Shown here in pieces: positions 13,401 through 25,918 of a stretch of 64,000 bases of DNA (position 1 is the first letter of the stretch; every line of letters begins with the position of its first letter). Source of the stretch: Musa acuminata AAA Group (lineage: Eukaryota > Streptophyta > Magnoliopsida > Zingiberales > Musaceae); contig NC_088340.1 in NCBI RefSeq assembly GCF_036884655.1, forward strand, positions 186,001-250,000, given 5' to 3'. The translations under genes were made by a program, and so were the position numbers. The notes below the pieces were generated by a model. It was given only the letters and a program-made list of their open reading frames with translations. It ran no database searches and was not told where the DNA came from.

Positions 13401-14282
13401 GTAGGGGACTATCTCCTAGAGTACTGTCAAATTACAATATTATTTATTTTTGGTATCTTATATTAAGAGAGAGCTTGTTTTTGTTTTGTCATGGTGTTAA
13501 ATTAATACATTAGAAGTGGAAGAGAAGAAAAAAAGTAAATAGCTTTTAGGAGACCCAGATAGTCTAATCTAAAGGTGACAATAGAATGTTCTCCCAAAAC
13601 GGCATGACAAAGGTAGGAGCCTATAGCTTGGAAGAAAATGAACCTAATTCCTTGTAAATTTTAATGGCTAGTTAGACAAAGAGGGTAACAAGGATGTTCT
13701 TGTTGAGTGAAAATTTTGGGCCTTGCATAAAGAGAGTTGATGGTGGTGCTATAGAGTTCAAAAAGTAAGTATTGCAAATAGGTTAACATAAAATTGATCG
13801 CATTATAAAAAATCTGAACTTTAGAAAAAAATAAAGTATCTAAAAGGGTTAATTACATATTACCTCATATAATTAGTTACTTTTAGCATTTCGATCTCTA
13901 TACTTTCAAAAGTTACATTGAGATCCCTATACTTACGAAAGTGAAACATTTAATCCCGTTGCTCCAACAAAACCCTCCTCTATCTCTCTTGATTTTTTAA
14001 CTTTGTGAAATTATCCTTTTAGCTCTGTATGATGATCTCAATGTTTCATTTTCATAAGTGTAGGGATCCCAATATAATATTTGAAAGCGCAGGAATCGAG
14101 ATGCTAAAGGTAGTTAATTACAATGGGTAATATGTAATTACCCCTATCTAAAAGGAGGCTAAAATGATGTGACTATGTCTAAGGACAACACTTATGATAG
14201 TTTTTATAGTTTAGTTAAATCTAAGAATGGGGAGGGTGTTGTATGCTCGCTAAAGTTGGAAAGAGATGCAAATATATACATA

Positions 14283-14376
<94 letters not shown>

Positions 14377-17300
14377 GTGTGTGTGTGTATATAAAATTTT
14401 AGATACATAAATAATGAAGATTAAAGGATGCTAGTTAATTATATTGGAATGTGGAAGTGAGAGAGGATTATTTATTGGGCACTCAATGGATAAATTAGTG
14501 GTGAAGATAGAAAAAAAAAGTGATAAGATTATAAATCATGAATTTGTTTGAAAAATTCAGGCAAATAGGTAAATGAGCCTTTAAAAAGAATGAAACAGGT
14601 TAGAGCATAGAATTAGATTGTATTCTTGTCGAGACTTGAGGAAATTAGATCAAAGGGTAGTTTGGTTAATTAATTTATTTGACATATTTTTTAAACTAAT
14701 TAATTGACTATTTTACGAATTTTTTTGCCCAATCTACAATAATCAGATGGCTAATTTTGCTCAAATTGTAGGGAATATAAACTGATCAGATACACTGTGA
14801 CTCTGAAAGAGGGTCATTGAGTGCATCAATTATAGAAGCTATTTATCTGATACGACTAGTGAAATCTATAAAGTAGGATTTCTACATGGTTTTTATTAAC
14901 TTAGAAAAACCTATAGTAGAATCCTTAGAGGTATGTCGTGAGTTTTTAAAAGGAAGAACATGTTAAAGGTTGTCTACTGAGCTCTTATCATCATAGTGTT
15001 TGTATCAGTGACCAACTTTACTTCTTATCTTTTTGCCCAAATAAAACTTACTAGGTATGTTTGGGATGGATTTGCTTAATGAATTCCTTTTGTTGATATA
15101 TTAAAGAGAGCCTGGTTGCTATTAGTTCAAAACATAAGTTGTGGAGATAAAAGTTAGAAACTAAGGTTCTTTAGATTAAGTAAAAGTAATTTGATTACAT
15201 GATGTGCCAATTTAGTAAAACCAAGAGAAAATTAAAAGAAAGAGTTAAAACTGATGTTTAAGTTTCTGTAAGTATACAATTTATATAATTTGATCTATCA
15301 TCTTTAAGAAGTAAAGATTAATGAAAGTGTTATCGATAGTGTTCAAGTAGGATGGTTAAAATGGAGAGGGGAATTGGTGGTATTATGTGAATCTTAATGA
15401 ATGTTTAAGTTCTTTTATGGAGTGTCCTTTACTATAAAAGATTATATTGACATTATTTATCTAGGAAAACAACTAGAGAAGATGGTTTAAGGTGGTATGT
15501 ACATGTTCGAAGAAGATTTATAGATGCATTTATGTAAGGCATGTCAATTAAGATCGTTGGGACACCCTTGGTTATGCTATATAATATTGTAAAAAAAAAA
15601 AGTGAATGAATCTATTATTTTCGGTCGCCCTCTATGAAGGTGACCATCTTCTGTAGAAACGTTTCTACCACAGAGTCAATTTGAGGGAATCTATATCATG
15701 AAGCATTTTTATCTACTCTTGGTTATATAGATATCATTGAGTATAAATCTAAGATCTGGTTTCCTACCATTATTGGTCATACTTCATATCCATGCTTGGA
15801 ATTCATTACATTACTATAACAAATTACATTAAATACCTGAGCTAAATTGAAAACCAATAATGTGATACTTGAATTGGTGGGCTCCAAAGATTATCATCTA
15901 TTGTGAAATGATGATAATTAGATCTCATTTTTCTTTGTATTATATGCTTTTTTACTTTATATAATTCTTACTAATTTTCGGAAGTTCTTGCTACCTTGTT
16001 TAATGTATGGCTGGTTGAGCTTCAATCATTTTTTACCTTGTGTGTTGTGAAGAATTATGATAATAGATGTTTTATATGCCAGGTGGTCTTTACTTGAAAA
16101 ACACAGCTGTACTGCCTCAAAACTGCATTTGAAGCCCCGGAGATTTAAGATATTCATAGAAGCTTTGGTGAGTGCATATTTCCTAAGCATTTTCCTTCAG
16201 ATTTAAGTTTCTCCCTTTTTGGTTTAATTTGATGATAAGCAGATAATTTGTTAAAATTTATGTTGTCACTTTGCTTTGTAGGAAAATCAACTTTTAAAGG
16301 ACCGAAACAAGACTAGAAGAAAACGACTTCCTGAAGATATGTATTCTTCTACTTCAACAACCATTCTCAGTAAGGGTCCAGGAAATGACATTTATCCAGT
16401 AAAACTACTAACTGTTGAATCTCCAAGTACTAACAAATCAACAGCTTCTAGAGGGACCTTCCACAAGAACGATATGTTTTCAAACATGAATTGCAGGAGG
16501 GACTTGTCTAGTATGAGACCTCTGAGGCCAAAACGAAGGCCAGGTAATTTATGCATGTTCATGTTTGGTATAACATATAGTGAAATAACTTCTGAGTCTC
16601 TTCCTTCAATGTTCTTTTGCATGACCTAGCTTATTCCATGTTTTTTTATAATGACTAGGTTCTCAATTTAGAATGGTGTTTTACATCATTTTTTATTGTT
16701 TGTCTATCAGGTGTTGTTGCATCTGCTGAATATAAGAGATGGGAGAAGGCTGCAATTGCAGGTGTTTCTTTAGTTGCTGATGCTGCTGAAGAATTGGAAC
16801 GAGCAACCAATAATATAAGTTTTTCTTATAGTGAAGAAACCTATCATGTGTTAGCAAACAAGATATGCACCAATACTGGTAAGGCCTGTGATTGACTGAT
16901 GTTTTACTTGAGACATTATTTGACGATGCTTTAGCATATGCTTATCCAAGTTGAATGAATCAGATATGTTTGAATGCTCTGGTTCTTGTAGGAATTTGCT
17001 CAACTGAGATGGCCAAAGCAATCATAGAACCATCTTTAAAATTGAAGTTGCAATTGTTTCCTGTTGATGAACAGACTCTAAATGTACTGGAAAAGGTATA
17101 TTAATGTTCTGAGGTCTCTCTCTACTAGTAATGGCTTTGAAATTTAACCTTAAATTTTTTTATCACACTTCGGATAGGCAGTAGTTCTTGTTAATGGAGG
17201 AATTGAGTGGGTGGGTGTTTTGTGTATGTGTGTGATCGAGCCACTGAGGTCAATCTTACTCTATCGAATCCTTCAACCAAAGCATGACAAGATGTATTTA

Positions 17301-19032
17301 GCATGTTTATTTGTACTCATATTACCTCAGTCAAACAAGAAAACAATTAAGCTCATTGTCTTCACTTTTGCCTAGGATGGGCACAATCCACATTTGGAGC
17401 TCACCTTAAGCGGTCGGAAAAGGATATCATCAGTGGTGGAACATCTCAATCGGAAATGGGGTGACTCAAGCGTAGCAGTTGGAGAAATCATGCTTTTTCC
17501 CTTCTCTGTTAAGCAGGAAGACTTGGCAAGTTCCAAAAGGTGGACATCAAAAGATACTGTTGTTAGTGCCGCAGATGTATATGCTACTGTTGGCAGTCCT
17601 GCCATTTTTCGTTTAAGGTACAAAACAAGCATAAAAGAACACTCAGAATCAGAACTTGATTAAATTGTGTTAGTATGTTTCTGACTGATATCCTGTGTCA
17701 AGGTATGGCTGGTTCTCCACTGCAGAAGCTGGGTCTGAAGGTATTGAAGTTTCTCATACAACTCTTTGTCCTGATGACTGTTTGCATTCAGAAGACACTG
17801 AGAATGGTAATATCATTACGCATTTTCCTTACCATAGATTTTGATTCTCCACAAGTTACATCTTGAAACAACCTCTGGAATGTTCAGAAAATCAAGCAGT
17901 CTCAGTAAAAGATCTTGCAACTTCAGTTGTTGATCTCCCTGAACCTCCTGAGGCGGATTGCGTACAATGTGAGGAGAGATTTCCTGAGCCTTTACAACCA
18001 TCCTATGGTGAAAAAGCCAGAGCTCAAAGTAGTTGGAAAAACAAGGATGTGGTACTAAAATTTCCCGTGGATTCAATGTTATCTAGCCTGCTTTCAGCCA
18101 CTTGTTCAGTTAATCATTAAAATGTTCAATTGTCTGTGTTACAGGTTAATACAGAAGAAATTTGTGTCCTGATGTCTGCTGGAGAATGGGCTGATAGTCT
18201 CACCAACATTAGTGTTGGAGATTTGTTGAATGAGGCATCTAAAGCTGCTAACTCAAAACATATGAATTTCCCCAATCAACCATCTGTTTCATGTCTTAAA
18301 CAGGCCTCATTTAGCTGTGATTCGTTTGATGCAGCTATTGCTGCCCATATGTCTGGTCATCATTTGTCATCCCTTTCGGATAAGGCATCACAACCATCTA
18401 TCTGGGATGCAGAAGAAACTTGTGATGAATTTTCTTTTCAAATGCTTTCGGCTCAGGCACAGGAGAGATTGAAACCTGCAAGTAGCACTTGTACAGATGG
18501 TGATGAACAGTTTTCTTCTAAAAGTTCACCAGGAATTCAGAATTTTCTTAAGGTTTGTCATGTGCAACTATGTTATACTCGTTTTGAAGATAAAAAAATT
18601 GTTGTTGAAACATTAGCATAAGTTGCAATTCCTTCTGTTGGTAGGATTTTGGTGAACAGAGATCCAAAGATGATCCTCGTTGTGACAAGTCTGAAGTTGA
18701 GACTTGTAAAGATCGTATTTCCAGTGATGGTTCTAATCATGAGAAGGATCCCTGTCTTGCAGATATCTATTGGGTATCTATTTTTTGCCAGCATTTACTT
18801 GTCGGCTTTTTTGAGATCACTTTCTAATTTACATGTTCTTTTTTTCCTTGATTTGCAGTCAGATTCTTTAGGGCCACTGGACTTGGATATGCCTCGCTCT
18901 AAATTTCAGGGGCAAGATCTAATTTTTAGCGACAGTCTGAGCCTCAGTAGCCTGAGTCGCTTGCTAGCCAACAGCCTCGACGAATTCCAGAATTGCTCGC
19001 TGTTTTGTCTGGATAGTAAAGACCCTGCATGA
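10442..19032 (+). CDS. TKI1: TSL-kinase interacting protein 1 (SANT/MYB-domain nuclear protein)
   Basis: Fourteen exons keep one frame: 10442-10541, 10661-10743, 10829-10876, 12937-13046, 16083-16167, 16282-16543, 16711-16878, 16992-17095, 17376-17617, 17703-17806, 17888-18051, 18145-18552, 18645-18773, 18859-19032 (stop TGA). They encode 726 residues, close to the usual length as I recall it for Arabidopsis TKI1. A SANT domain lies at about residues 37-100 (RQWAAWTRQEEENFF, then KITCRVQSKNKDQVRHYYYR), followed by the conserved LLEKHSC and LKPRRFKIF blocks. The middle carries LELTLSGRKRISSVVEHLN and the C-terminus ADIYWSDSLGPLDLD and SLSLSSLSRLLANSLDEF. In Arabidopsis, TKI1 binds and is phosphorylated by TOUSLED kinase, which acts in chromatin and replication; the role here is inferred. 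Two introns hold transposon remnants. No frame lesions were found. Confidence 0.93.
12100..12500. other. Denser segment inside TKI1 intron 3, unidentified
   Basis: This stretch is somewhat less AT-rich than the surrounding intron and looks like a fragment of formerly coding or transposon DNA. Every frame is interrupted and I recognise no domain. It lies between exons ending at 10876 and starting at 12937. Confidence 0.25.
13048..13296. repeat. 123-bp tandem duplication starting at a TKI1 splice donor
   Basis: The block beginning TAATTACTTTGTATATTTAG starts at 13048, the second base of the exon 4 splice donor, and recurs at 13171, a 123-base offset. The copies are nearly identical through GTGTGTGTGCTACACAACTT and the following GAACACTTGG, so the duplication is recent. 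Both copies are preceded by G and therefore carry a GTAATT donor-like sequence; the upstream one is used in the reconstructed gene. Confidence 0.88.
13846..14144. mobile_element. MULE-type foldback MITE with 9-bp target-site duplication
   Basis: The left end GGGTTAATTACATATTACC and the right end GTAATATGTAATTACCCC are terminal inverted repeats. The inverted symmetry continues inward: GCATTTCGATCTCTATACTT on the left pairs imperfectly with AGCGCAGGAATCGAGATGC on the right, so nearly the whole 299-base element folds on itself. Flanking DNA repeats as TATCTAAAA at 13837-13845 and 14145-14153 (10 bases if the next G is counted). A 9-10 bp target-site duplication with long inverted repeats is typical of non-autonomous Mutator-like elements. 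No coding capacity. It sits in TKI1 intron 4. Confidence 0.88.
14160..15600 (+). mobile_element. Decayed LINE retrotransposon (reverse transcriptase relic)
   Basis: Frame-broken translation recovers several blocks of plant LINE polyproteins in the right order. Near 14810-14935 it reads like STIEAIHLIR..., then DLHMVFINLEK (RT: GRSTTEAIxLxR then LHMVFIDLEKAYDRVP). Near 15150-15260 it reads KLETKVL..., FDYMMCQFSKTK (cf. TEYMHCxFS). Near 15490-15560 it reads RWYVHVRRRFIDAFM (cf. RWFGHVQRRPxxAPV). Stops and frameshifts occur throughout. It ends near an A-run at 15590-15601. Sense orientation matches TKI1. A large microsatellite interrupts the 5' part. Without a search the clade (RTE-like versus L1) is uncertain. 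Confidence 0.72.
14275..14390. repeat. Compound microsatellite (ATAC)n(AT)n(GT)n
   Basis: TACA repeats at about 14283-14310 run into an uninterrupted TA tract to about 14373 and then a short TG tract to 14388. Located inside the LINE relic in TKI1 intron 4. Confidence 0.97.
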
Positions 19033-22000
19033 CAGTAAGTCTCCTAAAATGATCATCAGCTCTGACTGTATGACTGAAATGCTATTTACCTTTAAAATGT
19101 TGGCCATAGGTAAAAAGAGTAAAAGAAGAGGGTGGGCTATAGGAGATGGGGAACTTGTCTCTTATCTACATGGCTTGTGGAAGCTATGCAGGCAAAGTAT
19201 GTGCTTTTTGTACATAAATAGGGTGCTGTAAACATGTAGCCCATGAAAGGTTCTACTAGCTTTGAACAACAGTTCTTGTTCATCACCTGCTAAAATTTAT
19301 TAGCTCCAGTAAGTAAACATGAGCATTAGTAGTCCAGGACCTGCTATTAGGAGGAAATTTGGAAGCCCTCCTGAGTTCCATATGAAGCATGGTATTGACT
19401 TGGTATGACCAAACCCTGCTGATAGGAAACAATATTTCTGCATGATATTTTCTACATTTGACACACAACTAATCTTGAATATACTCACTCTTTATATATT
19501 CTAGCTCACAAAATCCTGCTTGAAGACTAATTTGTTTTGGTTGCATTATTATATGCTGTCAGTTGAGTTTTGGCATTAGTATGTATTGCCTCCGTGCTGC
19601 TCTCTTTTTCTAATACAGGTCAACGATAACATGGGGTCCCAAAACCGAACCAAGGTATGCAGCACATCAGAAATTCATGATGGTTGTGATCCCATCAATA
19701 AATACGAGTTGTTTGTTATGCTTTATTCTTCTTGATCTTGGAAGTCATTATATCGGAGTATGATATGAACTACTTCGTTTTAAACCAGTAGAATGACATG
19801 GGTGGGGAAAAAATTTGAACCTACGGCTGATTAGGGTGGTAATGTTGGGCTGCGACGGATCAGGTTGTGTTTGAAGTTATACTGGCTAGATGAGAGGATG
19901 TGGAAACAGTTGCAGCAGCTTGTTTCTGCCTTCAGGATATGCACTTGGTAGAATTGATTCGTATAGTGGAGGAGCTCAAACCCAGAGCCTATAAGTGAAT
20001 AATATTCATTCCGTCAGTCTGGTCAAATCTTGGACCACTGGATCAGTGGGCCAATTAATCATATTTCATGTTTGAGTTGTTTATTGTGTTAAAAATATAA
20101 AAATGGATTAAGAATGTTATGATTTTTTCTAAACGATATAGTGAAAGAGGATGATAGAGGAGAATGTGTGTTGAGGGTTGAGAGTAACTTATATAATGAA
20201 ATTTTCTTACATCTTTTAATAAATGACTTATGCTCCTTATAAATAGGAAGTGGGCAAGCAAGGAGAGTACAAACAAAAGAGTGAAAAAAATTGAGTCTCA
20301 AAATCTCTGTATCACCTTAACTAAGGGTGTTTTCATAAATATTGGGTTTAACGATGGGTCAATATATGTGGTAACATTTTTTTGACATCAATCTTGATCT
20401 TTTATATGGTAAAAGAGTAACCTTATCATTGGACTAGGACTATGCCGCCTTTGCTAATAGATATTAATATTTCTTGTAGAGAAATTTTCAGGAAACAAAA
20501 TTTAAATTTGGCTTTTCCATTTCTTTTTTTCAGATTGAGTTCTCCATTTCCATAATATCCATGGAGAGTTCATTTCTGTTTCAAATGAATTAAATGTTCT
20601 TATGTTGAAAAATACTTGTTTTGCTATCGAAACCCCCAGTTGGGTTAGATCAGATTGATTAAAAAGTGTCCTTGACGGAGTTACAACACTAGTTTATCGA
20701 ACCAGTTACAGTAATATTTTTTTAACAATACTATAAGTTCATTTAAGAATATTATGACACTGTATTTCTTATTGTCATTCTTTGTCCACGGATGAATACA
20801 AATGTTATGAGGGTTTTTTTTTTTTTTTTTTTTTCAAAATATATAGATCTAAATTTAAGGTTACATTAAAAATGTATTAATTTGTTATATTTTATTTTTA
20901 AGATATGCTAAGATATTCTTAATTTCTGTTAAATTGTTTTGTACAATCTTAATATGTATAGTAAGGTCAATAATTAAAATTTATACGGACTTGAACTAAC
21001 TAAATCTCATCACAGTGCCATTGTACAGAGTTGCAGTGTTTAGATTCAATGATCAAGAATATTGTAATTGATTATTTTGGAATATGTCTAGGCATTCTTA
21101 ACTTTCATCTAACATCATTCAAACTTCCATACAAATTATTTTAGGAATTGTTAAGATTGATGGGGATTTGAAATAAGGCCCAGGTGAAAGTCTCTTTGGA
21201 TTGAGTTATACCTTTTTTATTACTATAAACCATATTTAAGATTATTATAGTTGATAGCGTCTTTTTTTCTGTTGTTATTTCATATAATAAATAAAAATAA
21301 ATACTATAAGGTTTTTAAGTATCCCAAAATATATCCTAATTTTCATCCACTTCATGAGCACTCAATAAAATTATTTTTATAAAGCCTCGAAATGTATAAT
21401 AAAATGGATGAGGATTTGAAGCAATCCGAGGTTGGTTTCGGTGTTGAACCACAGTAAGTGCACAACCAGGTATCGCGTCTCACTTTTTTTATCATAATTT
21501 TTATATGAAATGAATTTTAAAATACATAGACCTAAGCTTAAAATTAAGTGAAGAATGAAGATAGATATATCATTCTTTGATTTGGATTATGTCAAACTAA
21601 TCTTAATTTTCATCCAAAAGAATTTTGAAATAGATCATTTTTTGAAACCCCAAAATGTATGACAAGAGTGACTATTTATGGTTGGTAGGGATTTGGTTAT
21701 GGTAAATTTTCTTACTGAATTAAAACATTAGAGCTCCATTCAGGAATGCTAATAACTTTTTCTCAAAAAAAAAAAAAAAAAACTAGAATCAATTTGGTCT
21801 AACACTAAACTGGTTCACATTACAACCTCTCTATTTTGGTGGGAAAATAGTTGCTTGGTTGACCAATAGGAAGGGGCCCATTAGGGGATCACGATGTGGG
21901 AAACGCCCACAAACTTGGGATATTTCCTAGGAAATCACCCATTTTAATATTGTTTTATTTTAAAATATTTATTTTAGTTTTATAACAACATGAACAAATG

Positions 22001-22200
22001 TAGTTGGAGGATAAGTAATTTGGCTATAGGTAAAGACAAGTAATTATTTAAATACAGCATGATTATATTTACACATTGAATAATAAAATATTTTTTGGGA
22101 ATCTCTCGCAAAAGCCAAAAGTTTTCTTAGAAAAAAAAGAGATCCTAGTAGAAAAAGAAGGGGAAAAGAAAAAGCTTTTCTAGGTAATTCACCGGCAACC
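19033..22200. other. TKI1 3' UTR followed by AT-rich intergenic DNA
   Basis: The first part (to about 19750) probably holds the TKI1 3' UTR; an acceptor-like CAG at 19617-19619 suggests a possible 3' UTR intron. The remainder is AT-rich with no gene. Diverged repeated blocks occur between about 20700 and 21760, sharing words around ATATATAGATCTAAATTTAA / ACATAGACCTAAGCTTAAAA and recurring CTTAATTTTCATC; they look like old diverged tandem copies. Homopolymer runs occur at 20814-20834 (T) and 21765-21781 (A). Confidence 0.45.
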
Positions 22201-22238
22201 AAATACAATGCTTAAATCCGCTTAATCCTAATGGTAAT

Positions 22239-22279
22239 TATGAGAAGAAGAAGAAGAAGAAGAAGAAGAAGAAGAAGAA

Positions 22280-22359
<80 letters not shown>

Positions 22360-22360
22360 T
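22239..22360. repeat. Compound trinucleotide microsatellite (AGA)n(ATA)n
   Basis: AGA repeats at about 22243-22280 pass directly into ATA repeats to about 22359, upstream of the CCCH gene. Long open frames reading RRRR/IIII here are artefacts of the repeat. Confidence 0.97.
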
Positions 22361-22640
22361 CCTCTATTGGTCGCATACAACGTGACTGGCTTTTCCGTAA
22401 TATCATCCATATCCCGAGGCTTTCTTGGTGAAATTACCAGCTTCAATGAAGCTGGGGAGAGACGACACTTTTTGTCGTCGTTGCAGTCGGAAGGAGATGA
22501 TAAAAAAGGCTGAGGACGCGACAGGGCTCGCTGATTCGCCGCCGATGGCACCAAAACGATCGATCGCAACCCTGCTGGGCCCAAGTCTCTGCTTTCTTCT
22601 GAATCTCTCCTCCAGATCTCTGCTTCCGATCGTTCCTTAG

Positions 22641-22671
22641 ATCTCTCTCTCTCTCTCTCTCGCTCTCTCTC
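22641..22671. repeat. (CT)n tract in the presumed CCCH-gene 5' UTR
   Basis: A near-perfect CT run lies about 95 bases upstream of the CCCH start codon at 22764. Pyrimidine tracts of this kind are frequent in plant 5' UTRs and core promoters. Confidence 0.9.
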
Positions 22672-22763
22672 CCCTCTGCCCTAAGCTTCGGAGTTATCTT
22701 TCACCGTCGGGAAATGGTGGCAACCACTTCGTTTTTGCTGGGAGGGTGTTAGAGGGTAGGGGG

Positions 22764-25700
22764 ATGGCGTCTGACGGCGGGAGTGAAGCGATCCGACCGG
22801 CGACGGCGGAGGAGGAGGCGTCGAAGAGGAACACCGACTGCGTCTATTTCTTGGCATCACCTTTGACCTGCAAGAAGGTATCTTTCCTTCTCTCTCTGGT
22901 TTTCTTCTAGCTGGAAGCGTTGCCAACTTTCCGCTTCTACCGCATGAGTTCGGTCTCCAGGACTGATGTGTATATCCCCCGTTGGTGTTTCCCATGAGCA
23001 CTTGTCGGCGCTTGGTGAAACCCTAGAATTTTTTGGGTGGTGTGGAAACATGAAGCTGGGGATGGTTGCTGAAAGTTAAGTTTGGTCGTTCATGGTATTA
23101 TATTGTGTGGTCTTTTGGGGGTAACGCCATCGGTTTGGAAAAAGGAAAGCTTGGTCTTGATGAACCAGTTTTGTTATTATGGTTGCCCATGTGACACAGG
23201 CTACTACTATTTTTGCATATATTGTATTAAGTTTTCAGATTGGAGAAGTTACTACTATGCTGCATATGTTCCTTGCGTGACTAAAAATTTAATTAAAAGT
23301 AATAGTCACCCAGTTTTAGGTGATACTTATATGCTACTTACATTGTGGCAGATGTGGTCTCTTATCCTGCGGTCTATGTATCTCCATATTTTTCATGTTG
23401 TGCCCTTTTATTTCTCTTCGTTCATTATTGTCTGCAATTGTATCTATAGAGATTTTTTTTTACAAGTGGAACTACATGTGAACAGGCTTGTGTTATCGGC
23501 TAGTTTTGTGCATCATTTCGTTTTGATACACATTTTGGTCTAAAATGTAACTGAGCTTTGGTCATTCAGGGGAGTGACTGTGAGTATCGGCACAATCAGG
23601 GAACCAGAATGAACCCAAGGGATTGCTGGTATTGGTTAAAAGGGAACTGCCTCAATCCAAAATGTTCATTCCGCCATCCGGTAAGTCTCTTCTCATTTTC
23701 TTGTTTATGTAGTATATATGTGCATGAGTTCTGGCATTCTCTAAAAGGAGATTTTGCATCATGTTAGTGTGGAGATGACACTCCATTTTGGACATCCACA
23801 TGAGTTAGGACCTGCAAGCATCACATGATGAATGTCATGTGATGAATATGAAATATCATTTGGGACATGAAAGTTTTGTGCTAACCTTGTTCCAAAATGA
23901 ACATCACATGATTATTAAAAAGGCACATTCACTGAATTCCTTTAGCCTTTGTTTTCAATTACTACCATGTTGCACGTGAAGCTCATTTTTGTTCTTTTTC
24001 AGCCACTTGATTCCTGGTTTGCAACACCGATGCCTTCCTCAGGACCACTTCAACTTCTTCAAACTGCACCAACAACACAAATCCCAGCTGCATGTGCGCC
24101 TCTTAGTAATAATATCAATAAGAAAAGTTCTCCCTGCTACTATTTCCAAAGGGGCAGTGTTTGAAAGGTGAATGGTGTCCTTTTATTCACGAGCCACAGG
24201 AATTTAGCAGTTCTGTCTTGCAACAGGTTGCAAAAGCTTCTACATGTCTTGCTGAACCACCAGCAACCATTAAGGATACACAGCAGAACATCAATATGCA
24301 GCAGAATGCTGTCAAACTTAATCGTGATAAACCAAAGGCAACTGATGAAATGCCAGTTATAATGCCACCTGTTAAGGTAGTCATCAAAGACAAGAATGCT
24401 TCTGAAGATGACTTATTAGATCATAAAGTGCTTCCACCTAATTCATTGAATGGTGAACCTCCTGCACTGCCACATAATCCACATAATTTTGTTCCCACTA
24501 GCGGTGCCTGTTCTGTGAATCATCAGTTACAGCCTTTAGATGAGCAACCCGTGGTTGGCAGGGATACTGATGAGTTATTGCATGAATACTCCCCTGGTTT
24601 TGATGTACTAGTGGAAGATGATATCGAGGATCCGGATTTCTTTCACAATGAAGATAATTTTGGAAGGGTGTCAGCTCATAGTGGACAGCACCTGGAACCT
24701 GAAAATGAGCGCCATAGGGATTACGAACCTATGACCAGAATTGAAAGGGATCCATGTAATGGGATAGACAAATATGACAATTATGAGCAAACACAAGGTA
24801 GATATGGTTGGGATCCGAAGACTTCTGACAGAATCTTGGACAAACCATCATCACTTGAAAGAAGGGTGCTTGACAACGAGACAATACTTGGTGGGATGGA
24901 TGACTCAGATTTGCGCCATCAGCTACTTAAAAAACGAAAACTTAATGGTTCAAGGTCTACTGGTGGTTTTGATGGTCATGGTGACTACTACCAGAGGGAC
25001 GACTTGGATGCTGAGAAGAGAGATTATGGTCGACATTCCCGAGATCAAAGGCAATTTTCTCCAGAGAAATCAATGAGCATTCGTCTACAAGGTAGGATAA
25101 CATTTCCTGGGCGGTCTTCAGTAGATATAGCCAGCAATTTGAACTTGGAGAAAGAGAGAGGCAGGAGACCTCGAGACACACACTCACCAGTGAGGCGAAT
25201 GAACCACCAGACAAAACGTCCTGGGAGAATAAAACAGCAACTAAGTGAGGATTTCAGCAAAGACACAGCCACAAAGAGTATTAGGAATAAACCAACTATA
25301 GGAGATGACACAAACTCTCCAGATTTTGCTGGTCCAAAATCTATTGCAGAGATGAAAGGTGCAAGGATTAATGGACACTCCTATGAGCGTTCAATCAAAA
25401 GTATCATTGCTAATACCAATCTGAACAGAGTGAAGACTGGACAAGTAGAGAGGCTTCAGGAATCAGAAGATTCTTTATCGTTTGAAGGTCCAAAGCCACT
25501 GAGTGACATCCTGAAGGGGAAAAGGGAGTTGGCATACACAGACAGTGAAATTTCTACTGGTCAGCATGAAAACATTCAAGGTGGTGGGGAACCTGCTGTC
25601 AATGATTCTGAGCTTGTAGCACCAAGTTTGCAATCTGTTACTCCATTAGATGCTGAAAAAGAAACAAATTATACAATTGACAACCATAAAAGGCACAAGT

Positions 25701-25918
25701 TTAGAGCAGATGATGATGAGAACCTAACTAATGAAGGTCAGTCTTCAGCCAAAGCTGATGATGTGGAAATCGAAGAGAACGTAGAAGATGAACTGGAAAA
25801 CTATAATCAGAGGGATGAGGACTTTGGTCATGGTGACGAAAACACATTTCAGGGTGACGAAGATGAGTTTGACGACGAAGATGACTTTGCTAGAAAGGTC
25901 AGTGTCATGATATCTTGA
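22764..25918 (+). CDS. CCCH zinc-finger protein (AtC3H17/C3H32-like) with a frameshift in finger 3
   Basis: Exons are 22764-22877, 23570-23680 and 24003-25918. Start ATGGCGTCTGACGG opens MASDGGSEAIRP. Finger 1 is C26-x9-C36-x5-C42-x3-H46, split by intron 1. Finger 2 is C57-x7-C65-x4-C70-x3-H74. Finger 3 would be C120-x7-C128-x5-C134-x3-H138, but one base is missing at 24158/24159, turning C128 into Val followed by TGA (24162-24164). The downstream frame resumes as LKGEWCPFIHEP and stays open for about 585 codons to a stop at 25918. Allowing the indel, the product is about 713 residues: an acidic, Arg/Asp-rich tail with paired FxGPKxL motifs (GPKSIAEMKG, FEGPKPLSDILKG) and a C-terminal DEDDFARKVSVMIS. 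Such proteins are nuclear and RNA-binding. Either an assembly error or a recent null allele; the tail keeps good coding character. Confidence 0.82.

Noticed and set aside
22212..22431. Long open frames of poly-Ile, poly-Tyr and poly-Arg
   Set aside because: They are translations of the AGA/ATA microsatellite on both strands, not proteins.
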